Translations under genes and position numbers: made by a program | Shown here: positions 1-9,026 of the stretch, one piece after another | Layout: every line of letters begins with the position of its first letter | Position numbering within the stretch: position 1 is the stretch's first letter | The notes under the pieces: generated by a model | What the model saw: the letters and a program-made list of their open reading frames with translations, nothing else | The model's database searches: none | Told to the model about the DNA's origin: nothing | Source of the DNA: Leptospira idonii | GTDB taxonomy: Bacteria; Spirochaetota; Leptospiria; Leptospirales; Leptospiraceae | Length of the DNA stretch: 14,987 nucleotides | Direction: 5' to 3' | NCBI RefSeq assembly: GCF_004770995.1 | Contig: NZ_RQHW01000027.1 | Coordinates: forward strand, 1-14,987

Positions 1-14
1 AATAATTTAAACAT

Positions 15-1376
15 ATGATCAACAATCAAAGCACAAACAGAAAATATATTCTATTCCTACTGATACCTACAGTCTTTTTTTGTTCGGATGCAAACGACAA
101 AAATGCTTCCAAAAAGAAAATGCCCGTACGAGAACTTTATACTCTGCAGGATTCTGACAAAGAAATCACAATTACATTATTAGGTGCTGTCGCTCATAAA
201 GATAAGGCGGAGGTAAGCTCTAAAGTTCAAGGAAGGATTGAAAAAATCTTCAAAGAACAAGGAGAAAAAGTCAATAAAGGGGATGCCTTAGCAAAAGTAG
301 AAACTCTCAATTTAGAACTTCAACTTCGTAAGGACGAAGCTTCCGTAGAAGTGCAGAACAGACAAATCGATTTAGCGCGTGCAAAATATATTCAGGCAAA
401 ACAAAGAACTGAGAAAGATCTTGCCAATATTGAAAAAGCGAAAGCAGAAGTGGATGAAGCAAAAGCAAATTTGGACAATTTGAACAGAACTCATCATAAT
501 AAAAAAGATCTGTTTGAAATAGGAGGGGTCTCTGAAACAGAACTCAAAGGAGTTGAAACAGCTTTAGTATCCGGTGAAACTGCCTATTTCAAAGCAAAGA
601 AAAATTACTCATCCATCCAAGTCGGCTATAGAGTAGAAGATTTACAAAGAGGAGGAATCCCCGTCCCTAAGGATCCCTCCAAATTAAACGATGCATTTGT
701 GGATTTGAATACGATCATCGAGAAGGCAGAGTTGGAAATGGCAAATGCCAATCTAAAAGCGACTTTAGCAAATATTGAAACTACAAAATTATTAATCAAA
801 GAATCCACTTTGCTTTCTCCTTTATCAGGAAGAGTCGCAGTACGATCTCTCTATGTCGGTGAAGCCACAAAAGAGGGACAGCCTGTATATATTATCGTAG
901 ATGATGCCGAAGTATTTCTAACTTTCCCTGTGAGTGAGTCCGATCTACCGAAATTCCAAGAAGGAAAATATATCGACTTCACAATTGATGCGCTTACAAA
1001 CGAACCTCCTCGTAAAGGGAAAATCTTTATCGTCTCTCCTATACTGGATGCGCAATCCAGAACTGCGGAGATTAAAGTTATTTATAAGAATGAAGGGAAA
1101 AAATTAAAGCCCGGTATGTTTGCAAGAGCGAGTTATTCTTATACATTACCAAATTCTGGTTTTTTGATTCCAAAAACAGGGATTATACTTTCTGAAGACA
1201 AAACAAAAGGAACGATCTATTATGTTGGGAACAACGAATTATGTTTTTCTAAAGAAGTTCAAGTGGAAAGCATCGAGAACGATAAAGTTATGATTCATGG
1301 GGAAATTGGAGAAGGTGATAAAATCGTTCTAAAAGGACTAGAGTCTCTTACGAATGGTCAAAGATGGGATGAGTGA
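15..1376 (+). CDS. RND efflux periplasmic adaptor (membrane fusion protein), lipoprotein
   Basis: Predicted adaptor linking an inner-membrane RND pump to an outer-membrane channel. An N-terminal hydrophobic stretch (about 11-22) ends at Cys23 in a lipobox-like V-F-F-C, so it is probably lipid-anchored. The two halves of a biotinyl-lipoyl fold lie at about 63-97 (with QGRIEKIFKEQGEKVNKGD) and 263-294 (with SPLSGRVAVRSLYVGE). Between them is a long charged helical hairpin, about 98-262, interrupted near 204-232 by a Gly/Pro-containing segment (GYRVEDLQRGGIPVP). A beta-barrel domain follows (about 299-375, with SPILDAQSRTAEIKV), then a membrane-proximal domain to residue 453. An in-frame TAA at 3-5 makes the ATG at 15 the first possible start in view; no clear Shine-Dalgarno is seen. 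At 453 residues it is somewhat long for the family because of the hairpin. It converges on, and overlaps, the RND gene at 1338-4412. Family assignment is firm; partner and substrate are inferred. Confidence 0.9.
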   Translation: MINNQSTNRKYILFLLIPTVFFCSDANDKNASKKKMPVRELYTLQDSDKEITITLLGAVAHKDKAEVSSKVQGRIEKIFKEQGEKVNKGDALAKVETLNLELQLRKDEASVEVQNRQIDLARAKYIQAKQRTEKDLANIEKAKAEVDEAKANLDNLNRTHHNKKDLFEIGGVSETELKGVETALVSGETAYFKAKKNYSSIQVGYRVEDLQRGGIPVPKDPSKLNDAFVDLNTIIEKAELEMANANLKATLANIETTKLLIKESTLLSPLSGRVAVRSLYVGEATKEGQPVYIIVDDAEVFLTFPVSESDLPKFQEGKYIDFTIDALTNEPPRKGKIFIVSPILDAQSRTAEIKVIYKNEGKKLKPGMFARASYSYTLPNSGFLIPKTGIILSEDKTKGTIYYVGNNELCFSKEVQVESIENDKVMIHGEIGEGDKIVLKGLESLTNGQRWDE

Positions 1377-4300
1377 ACTTAACTTAAATTTTTTATCTTT
1401 GATACGGTTCGTCCAGATTAAGAGATGAGGGAAAAAGTGAATCGCTCCCACATAAGAAATAGTCATTCCTATAATCACGGAAAGAGACATGGGTCGCCAA
1501 AACTCGGATCCTTCCGAACTTGAAAAGATAGCCGGAAAAAGTGCAATGATAGTCGTCAAGGTAGTCATCTGCATAGCTCTCTTTCTTCCTAAAACGGCGG
1601 ATTGTATTTTCTCCTGCAAACTCATATCTTCGTTTTCGATTCTGAAATAATTTTCCAAAATCATAATAGAGTTATTGATCGCCAAACCGGAAAGAAGGAT
1701 AAATCCGATATAAACGGAAACATTATAAGATTCTCCTAAAATATATAAGAAAAACGTTGTAGATAAAATATTAACCGGAACCATCAGCATAATGGGAACG
1801 CTGTACAACATAGATTGAAACAAAATCGAAAGTACGGAATAAGTCAGAAAAATCGCGAATAAAATAAACCCTATCATTTCGATTTGGTTCTTTCTTATTT
1901 TTTTAATCGACTCTCCGAATTCATAAAAATAGTTCAACGGGAAGGAAACTGTCTCCAGTCTCTTCTCAACTAGATCTGCATATTCGCTTAAACCGACATT
2001 TTTAAATGTGGAAGTGATCGTTACCATCCTTCTTTTATTTTTACGGTTAATCCTCGTGTCTGCTTCACCTAACTTTACAAAGCCCATTTCCTTCAAAGAA
2101 ACTGATTTTTTCTCTACGGGAAGAAGGGAAAACATCAAATCATCAATTTCCTTTCGATCGTTATTTCTGAATCTGACACGAATATCTACTTCTTTGTCTT
2201 TATCGAAAAATTTTGTAGGTATGGAACCTTGAATCGCCGTTCTGGCAAATTCGGTAATATCCCTTGTATTTAATCCTGCTAAAACAATCTTTTCTCGATT
2301 CAGGTTTACTTGATATTCCTTCTTGCCCTCTCGAAAGCGATAAACGACCTGATCCGTTTCCGGAATCGACTGAATCTCTTTGGCAAGTTCACCTGCGATT
2401 TTTTTCAATTCGCTTGTCTCGTCTCCGATGATATCGATATCCAGCTCTTTACTGTTGCCGAAGCTATTCACATCCGCATAATAAACAAACACTCCTTCCA
2501 AATGGGAAGTGATCTCATTTAACTTTTCTTTAATCGTCTCTAATTTATCGTTTGTCTTAGAGACATCGATTTTCACGATCAAATCGGCATGCCATTTTTC
2601 AACCTTAGTTGAAACCTTTTCAACAAATGGTTGTTCTGAGATTAACTTTTCCACTTGGGATACTATCTGGCTTGTGATTTCAAGATTTGTTCCAGTCTTT
2701 AATTCTACACTCGCTTGTAGTTCCTTTCCTCCCTGAAAGTCGATATACTCTTTTCTTATTTGTATCACACAAACGATGCCTAAAAGACAAATCAGAATTT
2801 GAAAACGAAGCCAGTTTACTTTTGTATATCGATTGAGAAGAGAAAAAATTTGCTTTGATTTCTCCTTACTAATCTCAAGAAATTTGGTATAATCTTTGCG
2901 CCAGAAACGTTCCCACACGAATGTTAAATCAATATCTTCCTTCTTATAAGAAAGTAAACTTCTTGCGATCGTAGGAACAAACAGAACCGAAAGGAAATAA
3001 GAAATAATGATACAAGCGGATACGGAAATAGCTAAGTCTTGAAAATTAGATCTTAATTCCTTAGAGGCGAATAAAAGAGGAACAAAAACAATGATATTCG
3101 TAATCGAAGAAGCAAAAAGTTCCTTCCACAAATCTCCTATCGATTTTGATATCGCATTACCTGGATCTGTTTTTAGGTTTTCATTGATCCTTTCGATCAT
3201 AACGATCGAACTATCTATCAACACTCCTATCCCTAAAGCTAACCCCGCTAAGGTCATTACATTCAACGTTGTTCCAAAAAAATGTAGAATGCAAAAAGAA
3301 ATCAGAATAGCGATAGGGATTGTGATACAAATAATAATGGTATAGATGGAGTTTCGAAGAAATAGAAATATAACTGCACAGCAAGCAACAGCTCCAATCA
3401 AAGCGGATTGGACGACACTTGAAATGGCGGAAGAGATATATTGAGATTGATCGTAAGCGATTTCCCAAGCTCCGGGAGGTAGCCCTAAGGAATCCACTTG
3501 TTTTCTTAACCCTGCACATGTATCTATAATATTTGCCTGACTATTTCTTTTGATCTGAATGGTAACGTTTTCTTCGCCTTTCTCTCTGCTTAAATCTTCC
3601 AAGTCTCTTGCACCGTCATAGATATCTGCGATTTGTTCCAGCTTAACTAAAATTGAGCTTTCTCCTACCGGAATCATGATATCTTTCAGTTCAGAGATAG
3701 TATGGATTCGATTCTTGATGCGAACCTCAACATCTTGGTTTTGTTCGTTGATCACTTTACCTAAATATGAATCCCGATTTATATTACGGATCGATTCCAT
3801 GACGGCATTCGGATTCACACGGGCTCCTAACATTTTTCCTTTGTTTAAGTCAATACGGACTTCCCTGTATCTACCTCCGATTACTAGCACCTCCCCTACT
3901 CCTGGAATCTTCTCCAAAATGGTTTTGTATTTTTTCTCAGCAAGTTCTCTTAAAGATTTAAGGTCTTCTCCGCTCGAAGCTAATTTAATGATAAACATGG
4001 GTCTATCATCCGGATTGAAACGAACTACATACGGTTCCTCTACCTCTCTGGGAAACTTATCCCGAATCATATCTACTTTCGATTTGATTTCTACCGCTTT
4101 ATACTTCAGCACTTCCTTATCTTGAAAGAAAATCGTTATCTTAGATTCTCCTTCTTCGGAAGAGGAAAGAATTTTTTCTATACCTCCGATTCCTACGATC
4201 TGATTTTCAATCGGCTTTGTGATCAATTCTTCAATACGAGAAGGGGCATTCCCAGGATAACGAGTGATAATAGAAAGAATACTCGTTTCTTTCTTGGGCA

Positions 4301-4412
4301 TAAGTTCGAAAGAAAGTTCATGATAAGAAGCGATTCCGAATCCTACCATTCCTAAGACCAACATAAGAACGGTGACTTTTCTGTGACTTAGCTTGTGAAT
4401 TAGTTCGAGCAA
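1338..4412 (-). CDS. RND efflux pump permease subunit (AcrB/HAE1-like), second of a tandem pair
   Basis: Full-length (1024 aa) proton-driven inner-membrane transporter of the AcrB superfamily. TM1 is at about 12-30, followed by the periplasmic porter region with the family block RYPGNAPSRIEELITKPIEN (51-70), TM2-6 from about 333, a second periplasmic loop (about 570-860) and TM8-12 to the C-terminus. In the TM4 relay motif (IDSSIVMIE) Asp400 matches AcrB Asp407, but AcrB Asp408 is Ser401. In TM10 (GLAINNSIMILE) AcrB Lys940 is replaced by Asn913. Arg945 corresponds to AcrB Arg971. Such Asp-Ser/Asn relays occur in SwrC-like HAE1 members rather than classical AcrB. The predicted start is TTG at 4412-4410, one nucleotide after the stop of the upstream RND gene, so translational coupling is likely; internal ATGs would remove TM1. 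The substrate cannot be read from sequence. Confidence 0.93.
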   Translation of the reverse strand: MLELIHKLSHRKVTVLMLVLGMVGFGIASYHELSFELMPKKETSILSIITRYPGNAPSRIEELITKPIENQIVGIGGIEKILSSSEEGESKITIFFQDKEVLKYKAVEIKSKVDMIRDKFPREVEEPYVVRFNPDDRPMFIIKLASSGEDLKSLRELAEKKYKTILEKIPGVGEVLVIGGRYREVRIDLNKGKMLGARVNPNAVMESIRNINRDSYLGKVINEQNQDVEVRIKNRIHTISELKDIMIPVGESSILVKLEQIADIYDGARDLEDLSREKGEENVTIQIKRNSQANIIDTCAGLRKQVDSLGLPPGAWEIAYDQSQYISSAISSVVQSALIGAVACCAVIFLFLRNSIYTIIICITIPIAILISFCILHFFGTTLNVMTLAGLALGIGVLIDSSIVMIERINENLKTDPGNAISKSIGDLWKELFASSITNIIVFVPLLFASKELRSNFQDLAISVSACIIISYFLSVLFVPTIARSLLSYKKEDIDLTFVWERFWRKDYTKFLEISKEKSKQIFSLLNRYTKVNWLRFQILICLLGIVCVIQIRKEYIDFQGGKELQASVELKTGTNLEITSQIVSQVEKLISEQPFVEKVSTKVEKWHADLIVKIDVSKTNDKLETIKEKLNEITSHLEGVFVYYADVNSFGNSKELDIDIIGDETSELKKIAGELAKEIQSIPETDQVVYRFREGKKEYQVNLNREKIVLAGLNTRDITEFARTAIQGSIPTKFFDKDKEVDIRVRFRNNDRKEIDDLMFSLLPVEKKSVSLKEMGFVKLGEADTRINRKNKRRMVTITSTFKNVGLSEYADLVEKRLETVSFPLNYFYEFGESIKKIRKNQIEMIGFILFAIFLTYSVLSILFQSMLYSVPIMLMVPVNILSTTFFLYILGESYNVSVYIGFILLSGLAINNSIMILENYFRIENEDMSLQEKIQSAVLGRKRAMQMTTLTTIIALFPAIFSSSEGSEFWRPMSLSVIIGMTISYVGAIHFFPHLLIWTNRIKDKKFKLSSLIPSLTIRKRL

Positions 4413-4413
4413 T

Positions 4414-7400
4414 TTATTTTTCCATCAATCCTTTTTCGATCAGGATTTTGCAGACAGCAGGAACAAAGAACAAACTCACGATCGTTGAAAATAACAATCC
4501 TCCGAAGATTGCTGCTGCAAGTGATCTTTGCGAACTGGATTCGCCCATTGCCACAAGCAAAGGAACAAGACCCAATAAGGAAGTAATCGTAGTAGAAAGG
4601 ATAGGAATTAATCTTGTTCTTGCGCCGACTAATATCAATTCATCGATATTTTGAAACGACTTCCTTTCGTCCCTATAAAATTCCACAATCAAAATTGCGT
4701 TATTAACAACAATACCCGCAAGGAGAATCGATCCTAAAATGGACATCATGTTAATAGATTCGCCAAATATAAGTAAGCTTGTGCATATACCGAATGCGGA
4801 AAGAAAAATCGAGAATAGAATCACTAGTGGAAGCAAATAACTTTCCATTGCCGCAGCCAGTGTCATATACACTAGAATGATTGAAAACAAGAGTGCGATT
4901 CCTAGCCCTGAAACGGATCCGTCTAAGAGTTTTTTATTCTCTCCAAAATCCAAAAAGTTCCCGTTTTCATCGAATTCATCAAGTTTGAGAACCGAGACTG
5001 CATCTCCATACGTACTGCTTAAACTTTTGCCTTCGATATCTTTGGAAAGATATCCTACTCTTTTGCCGTTATGGCGATTTACGATTCTAGGAGATTGCGC
5101 AAAAATCAAATTAGCAAAATCTTGAAGTCGAATGCTTTTATCCTCCGCAATCTGTATATTCAGATCCGTTAGATTATTAACACCTCTCCTTCCGGATTCA
5201 CTCGAGCGAACCAGAATCGGAACTTCCTCATCTTTGATTCTATAAAAATTGGTTTCATCCCCTTTTAAAAGAACACGAATCGAATCCCCCACACTACTGC
5301 TCGAAATACCGAAAGAAGCCATTCTCGCCCTATCGAATTTGATTCTAATATCACTTAATTCTTCATCGAAAGAAGTGATCACATCCGTCCAACCTAACGA
5401 CGAACTTAAAATGGATTTCGCTCCCGTTACTGATTTACGGATCGAATCGAAGTTAGACCCTGATACTTCAAAATTAACTTGTTGAAAGGAATAAGGCAGC
5501 ACTTCTGCAAGTAAGTCTCCGTCACCGCTAAACTTAACCTTTATGTTTTCTTTCAGAAGAACTTCTGACTGAAGTTGTTCCAAAAATTTTTGTTTTGATG
5601 AATAACCGGGGAAACGAAGGTATATCTCGGAACGATTTAATCCGAAATCGGTCGTAGGGAATAATAAAAGTTCCCTTTCTTCGAAACCGACTTTACTTAA
5701 AGCAACGATTTCAGGATCGACAGCGGCGGCTAACGATTCTATTTTTTCCACCAATGCGACGGTAGTGATCAATCTAGTTCCAAGCGGCAAAGATAACTTA
5801 ACAGTAAGTTCTTTTCTCTCCACATTCGGCATTAAGCTTACCGGAATTAAAAAAGCCAAACCGAACGCAATCACCAAAGATAGAATACCGAAATAAATAG
5901 GAACCTTAGGAGTCTTGTTCAAAAGAGCAAGTTTAGATATATAAAAATCTTCCAATTGATTGGTAAGTTTTTTGCTGTACCGACTGATTTTCGAATCTTG
6001 ATCGGTCTTCATGGAAAACTTTAAGTTGAAAAAAGGTAGAAAAACAAGGGATACGATTAAGGAAGCGGCAAGGCATATACAAACACTGATTGCAAAATCT
6101 TTAAAAATGATTCCTTCCAGACCTTTTAAATACAGATTCGGCAAAAAAACAACAATTGATGTAATATTCGAAATTACTAATGCAAAAGCTATTTTAGAAG
6201 CCCCTTCCGAGATAGCTATAAATGTTTCCTTACCGTCTTTCTTCTCTTTATGAATCGATTCTAAAACGACAATAGAAGAATCCACCATCAACCCTACTCC
6301 GACTGCGATTCCTCCCAAAGACATTAGATTGATCGATTGATCCAGAAAGTGCATGATCACAAAAACGATCAAAATTGAAGTAGGAATAGAAAGTGTAACT
6401 AAAATCGCATCCGGCCAAGAACCTGTGAATATCGTTAAAATCAAAAAACAAAGAGAAATGGATAAAATGATCGAAGTAGCGACATCAGCAACGGAGCTAG
6501 TGATAATCCGGGATTTGTCTTCAATGATTTCAAGTTCCAGCTCGTTTGAAAATCTATGATTGATTTCTTGAATTAACTCTGAAACTTCACTGGAAACTGC
6601 GACAGTATTTTTACCGGCTTCTTTTCTGATATCGATCAGTACGCAATTTTCTTCATTAATTTTACATGCGCTCGTTTGTTCTTTGAACGAATCTATCACT
6701 TTTGCGATATTAGATAAGTAAACGGGAGCTTGAGATTCCGTAGTTTTAATAATTAAATTATTTATTTCTTCGACATTTTGGAATGCACCTACGGATCTGA
6801 TTAGAATTTCCTCCTCTCCTACAATCAAGTTACCGGATGGAATATTGATATTATTCGCATCAATCTGCCCCACGATGTGATTTGTGGATAGACCATAAGA
6901 TCTAAGACGGCTCGCATCTACCTCGACCAAAATTCTCCGTTCGTGCCCGCCAGATAACGATATAGTGGCGACGCCGTTTGCTTTTTCAATCAAGGGAACA
7001 ATATTTTTTTTGATAAAATTACGGAGAAGTTTGAAATCTAAATTTTTATTTTTAGCGACAATACGAAGTATAGGTGCGTCGTTAGGATCGAATTTCAAAA
7101 CAATCGGTTTTTTGACGTCTATCGGCAAAGCACCTTTCACCAAATCCAGCTTCTCTCTGATGGCGATGGCTGCTAAATCTACTTCGCTTCCCCATTTTAG
7201 GCGGATTCTTACGATAGACATACCTTCCATCGTCTCGGAATAGACATCATCGACGCCTTCTGCGGATGCAACCACCTCTTCAATCGGTTTACTTACCAAC
7301 AGCTCTACCTCTTCGATAGAAGCGTTTTGATATTGAGTCACTACTGTTATCGTAGGGATTGAAATCTTAGGAAACAACTCGATTCTCAACTGATTCAAAC

Positions 7401-7476
7401 TGATCAATCCAAGAAGGATTAAAAGTGACAGCAGAACCGTAGTTGTAACGCGGTTTTCTAAAAAATATTTAACCAT
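4414..7476 (-). CDS. RND efflux pump permease subunit (AcrB/HAE1-like), first of a tandem pair
   Basis: Full-length (1020 aa) RND transporter. TM1 at about 11-30 is followed by RIELFPKISIPTITV and the block IEEVELLVSKPIEEVV (54-69). The TM4 motif GVGLMVDSSIVVLE carries Asp399, with Ser400 in place of the second AcrB aspartate. TM10 (GIVVNNAILIVEF) has Asn925 where AcrB has Lys940, and Arg955 matches AcrB Arg971. The GGHERRILVEVD stretch near 176-187 is typical of the porter domain. It begins with ATG at 7476, 2 nt after the preceding lipoprotein stop, and has no convincing Shine-Dalgarno, which suggests coupling. It is clearly diverged from its downstream neighbour rather than a recent duplicate. 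Two adjacent nonidentical permeases recall heteromeric pumps such as MdtBC; that they assemble together here is inference. Confidence 0.94.
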   Translation of the reverse strand: MVKYFLENRVTTTVLLSLLILLGLISLNQLRIELFPKISIPTITVVTQYQNASIEEVELLVSKPIEEVVASAEGVDDVYSETMEGMSIVRIRLKWGSEVDLAAIAIREKLDLVKGALPIDVKKPIVLKFDPNDAPILRIVAKNKNLDFKLLRNFIKKNIVPLIEKANGVATISLSGGHERRILVEVDASRLRSYGLSTNHIVGQIDANNINIPSGNLIVGEEEILIRSVGAFQNVEEINNLIIKTTESQAPVYLSNIAKVIDSFKEQTSACKINEENCVLIDIRKEAGKNTVAVSSEVSELIQEINHRFSNELELEIIEDKSRIITSSVADVATSIILSISLCFLILTIFTGSWPDAILVTLSIPTSILIVFVIMHFLDQSINLMSLGGIAVGVGLMVDSSIVVLESIHKEKKDGKETFIAISEGASKIAFALVISNITSIVVFLPNLYLKGLEGIIFKDFAISVCICLAASLIVSLVFLPFFNLKFSMKTDQDSKISRYSKKLTNQLEDFYISKLALLNKTPKVPIYFGILSLVIAFGLAFLIPVSLMPNVERKELTVKLSLPLGTRLITTVALVEKIESLAAAVDPEIVALSKVGFEERELLLFPTTDFGLNRSEIYLRFPGYSSKQKFLEQLQSEVLLKENIKVKFSGDGDLLAEVLPYSFQQVNFEVSGSNFDSIRKSVTGAKSILSSSLGWTDVITSFDEELSDIRIKFDRARMASFGISSSSVGDSIRVLLKGDETNFYRIKDEEVPILVRSSESGRRGVNNLTDLNIQIAEDKSIRLQDFANLIFAQSPRIVNRHNGKRVGYLSKDIEGKSLSSTYGDAVSVLKLDEFDENGNFLDFGENKKLLDGSVSGLGIALLFSIILVYMTLAAAMESYLLPLVILFSIFLSAFGICTSLLIFGESINMMSILGSILLAGIVVNNAILIVEFYRDERKSFQNIDELILVGARTRLIPILSTTITSLLGLVPLLVAMGESSSQRSLAAAIFGGLLFSTIVSLFFVPAVCKILIEKGLMEK

Positions 7477-7478
7477 TG

Positions 7479-9026
7479 TTATGGAAAACGAACGATGATC
7501 GTTTGATCACTATCCATATAATTTCCGTGATTGTCCCGTAAACCGCTCGTACCGCCTTTTACAGTAATAGAATAAGTGGATCCTCTGTCCAAGTATTTAG
7601 CAACAGTCGAAAATGCAATGACGTTAGGTGCTAATGCTCCAGGAGTCGCATCTACTGGATTTTCAAAATATTCCTGATTCGCTCCTATCGGCTGACCAAA
7701 ATCCCTTGAGATCGTCATTCTTAAAGAAGATAGAAGTATTTGACCGTTTGCAGTCAAAGTATCCGTACATGTGGCTCTGGTTTCTCCGTAACAGAATCGG
7801 ATATAAAGATTTTGATCACATTCTGTCGCAGATGCACAAGGAGTTAGCGGAGGTGAAGACAGATTGATTCGATCTTCATATAAGCTGGTAGTGAAAGCGC
7901 TATTGGAGAAAAAACCTCTCAATTGAATTTTCTGAGTTTGATCTCCAATTGTTTTTACGTTATATACGTATGTTTTACCTAATTTGTTGTTTTGAAAGTC
8001 GATGATCGCATCTCCGATAGAAATCTCGTAAATGGTGACCGCATCCAATTTGTCAGCGAATTTCACTTCAAATGAAATAGGAGAAAGCTGAGAGACAGTG
8101 AATGTTTTAGAAGGGCTGATTCTAATTCCGTTCAAAACACTTAAAGGCTGAACCGGCTTTGAAAATTCCAACAATATGGAGTCATTTTTGTTCACTCCGT
8201 TCACAAGAAAGATCTCTTGGTTTAAGAAGTTCGTTACGGAAGTAGTGCTCACAGAAGTCAGCAATGGAGCCACCAAATCATCCCCTACCGTAAAGACTGT
8301 ACTGGAAGATTGGCTCAACTGGTTGCCGCTTTTGTCCTTTGCAGTCTCCGCAATTTGTATTTGATAGACTGTACCGTAATTAAGAGGGTATTTGGGGACG
8401 AATTGAAATGTTTTATCATCGTTGAGTACGATTGTGTTCGCCAAATTCAACTCTACGGAAGGTGATACCGATATAGCACCTAATACGGAAAGACGGTCCA
8501 TAGATTTCGTAAACTGAACTGTGATTAATGTATTCGTCGGAACACCAGTCGCTCCGTTCTCAGGAAGCACCTGACTGATTTTAGGTTTCACTAGATCTCT
8601 GGAATAACTAAAACTAGCTTTGTAATCGTCTATTAGATTCGCTCCGTTTAAATTCTCGGCACGAGCTTTAGAGATGTTGTAAGTATACAATCCCGGATCA
8701 GTCAAAGGACGATAAGGAGTAAAGGTAAGCAAGTTATCTATCCATAAAAAACTACCTTCTATCGAAGTCCCTTCTCTAAGCAGAGAGAAACTCGACTGAG
8801 TATAGTTAGGATTCATTTTTTCGGAAAACATCACCCGAACTTGCGTATCTTCGGAAATACCTATGGCTCCATCAGGAGGATCTGCAAATAGAATTTTAGG
8901 AGGAGTAGAAGACTTCAATAAAGAAACTTCCGGCAGAAAGGATAAAGGACCTTCTCCGTTATCTAATAATTGAGAACAGTGAATCAAAATACTGCAGAGA
9001 AAAATGTAAAAAAGTCTAGTTCCCAT
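7479..9026 (-). CDS. Ig-like (Big_5/SbsA-type) repeat lipoprotein B
   Basis: A 515-aa secreted lipoprotein with a short hydrophobic signal ending at Cys17 (LIHC). At least three tandem Ig-like domains resemble the Big_5/SbsA family: about 42-140 (PPKILFADPPDGAIGISEDTQ, then MFSEKMNP), 147-247 (PKISQVLPENGATGVPTN, then FTKSMD) and 254-358 (LLEFSKPV). A C-terminal domain holds four cysteines (Cys397, Cys403, Cys412, Cys420) that could form disulfides, and ends with VKGGTSGLRD (489-498) and a beta strand. The family core pattern, in which an 'xxFSxxM' strand follows a 'P.dGa.gv' turn, is visible in each domain. It overlaps the upstream paralogue by 11 nt and is followed 2 nt later by the RND gene. 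Binding or structural roles in the envelope are typical of such folds; its specific role is unknown. Alternatives are an adhesin or a scaffold for the pump. Confidence 0.85.
   Translation of the reverse strand: MGTRLFYIFLCSILIHCSQLLDNGEGPLSFLPEVSLLKSSTPPKILFADPPDGAIGISEDTQVRVMFSEKMNPNYTQSSFSLLREGTSIEGSFLWIDNLLTFTPYRPLTDPGLYTYNISKARAENLNGANLIDDYKASFSYSRDLVKPKISQVLPENGATGVPTNTLITVQFTKSMDRLSVLGAISVSPSVELNLANTIVLNDDKTFQFVPKYPLNYGTVYQIQIAETAKDKSGNQLSQSSSTVFTVGDDLVAPLLTSVSTTSVTNFLNQEIFLVNGVNKNDSILLEFSKPVQPLSVLNGIRISPSKTFTVSQLSPISFEVKFADKLDAVTIYEISIGDAIIDFQNNKLGKTYVYNVKTIGDQTQKIQLRGFFSNSAFTTSLYEDRINLSSPPLTPCASATECDQNLYIRFCYGETRATCTDTLTANGQILLSSLRMTISRDFGQPIGANQEYFENPVDATPGALAPNVIAFSTVAKYLDRGSTYSITVKGGTSGLRDNHGNYMDSDQTIIVRFP

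Noticed and set aside
1358..1402. Inverted repeat TCAAAGAT / ATCTTTGA with a T-run, considered as a terminator for the adaptor gene
   Set aside because: The loop is 29 nt, the stem is AT-rich, and the T-run lies inside the loop rather than after the stem.
3676..4125. 149-codon plus-strand open frame opposite the RND gene
   Set aside because: It is antisense to a strongly conserved RND porter region, has no recognisable domain, and its composition looks like a mirrored coding frame.
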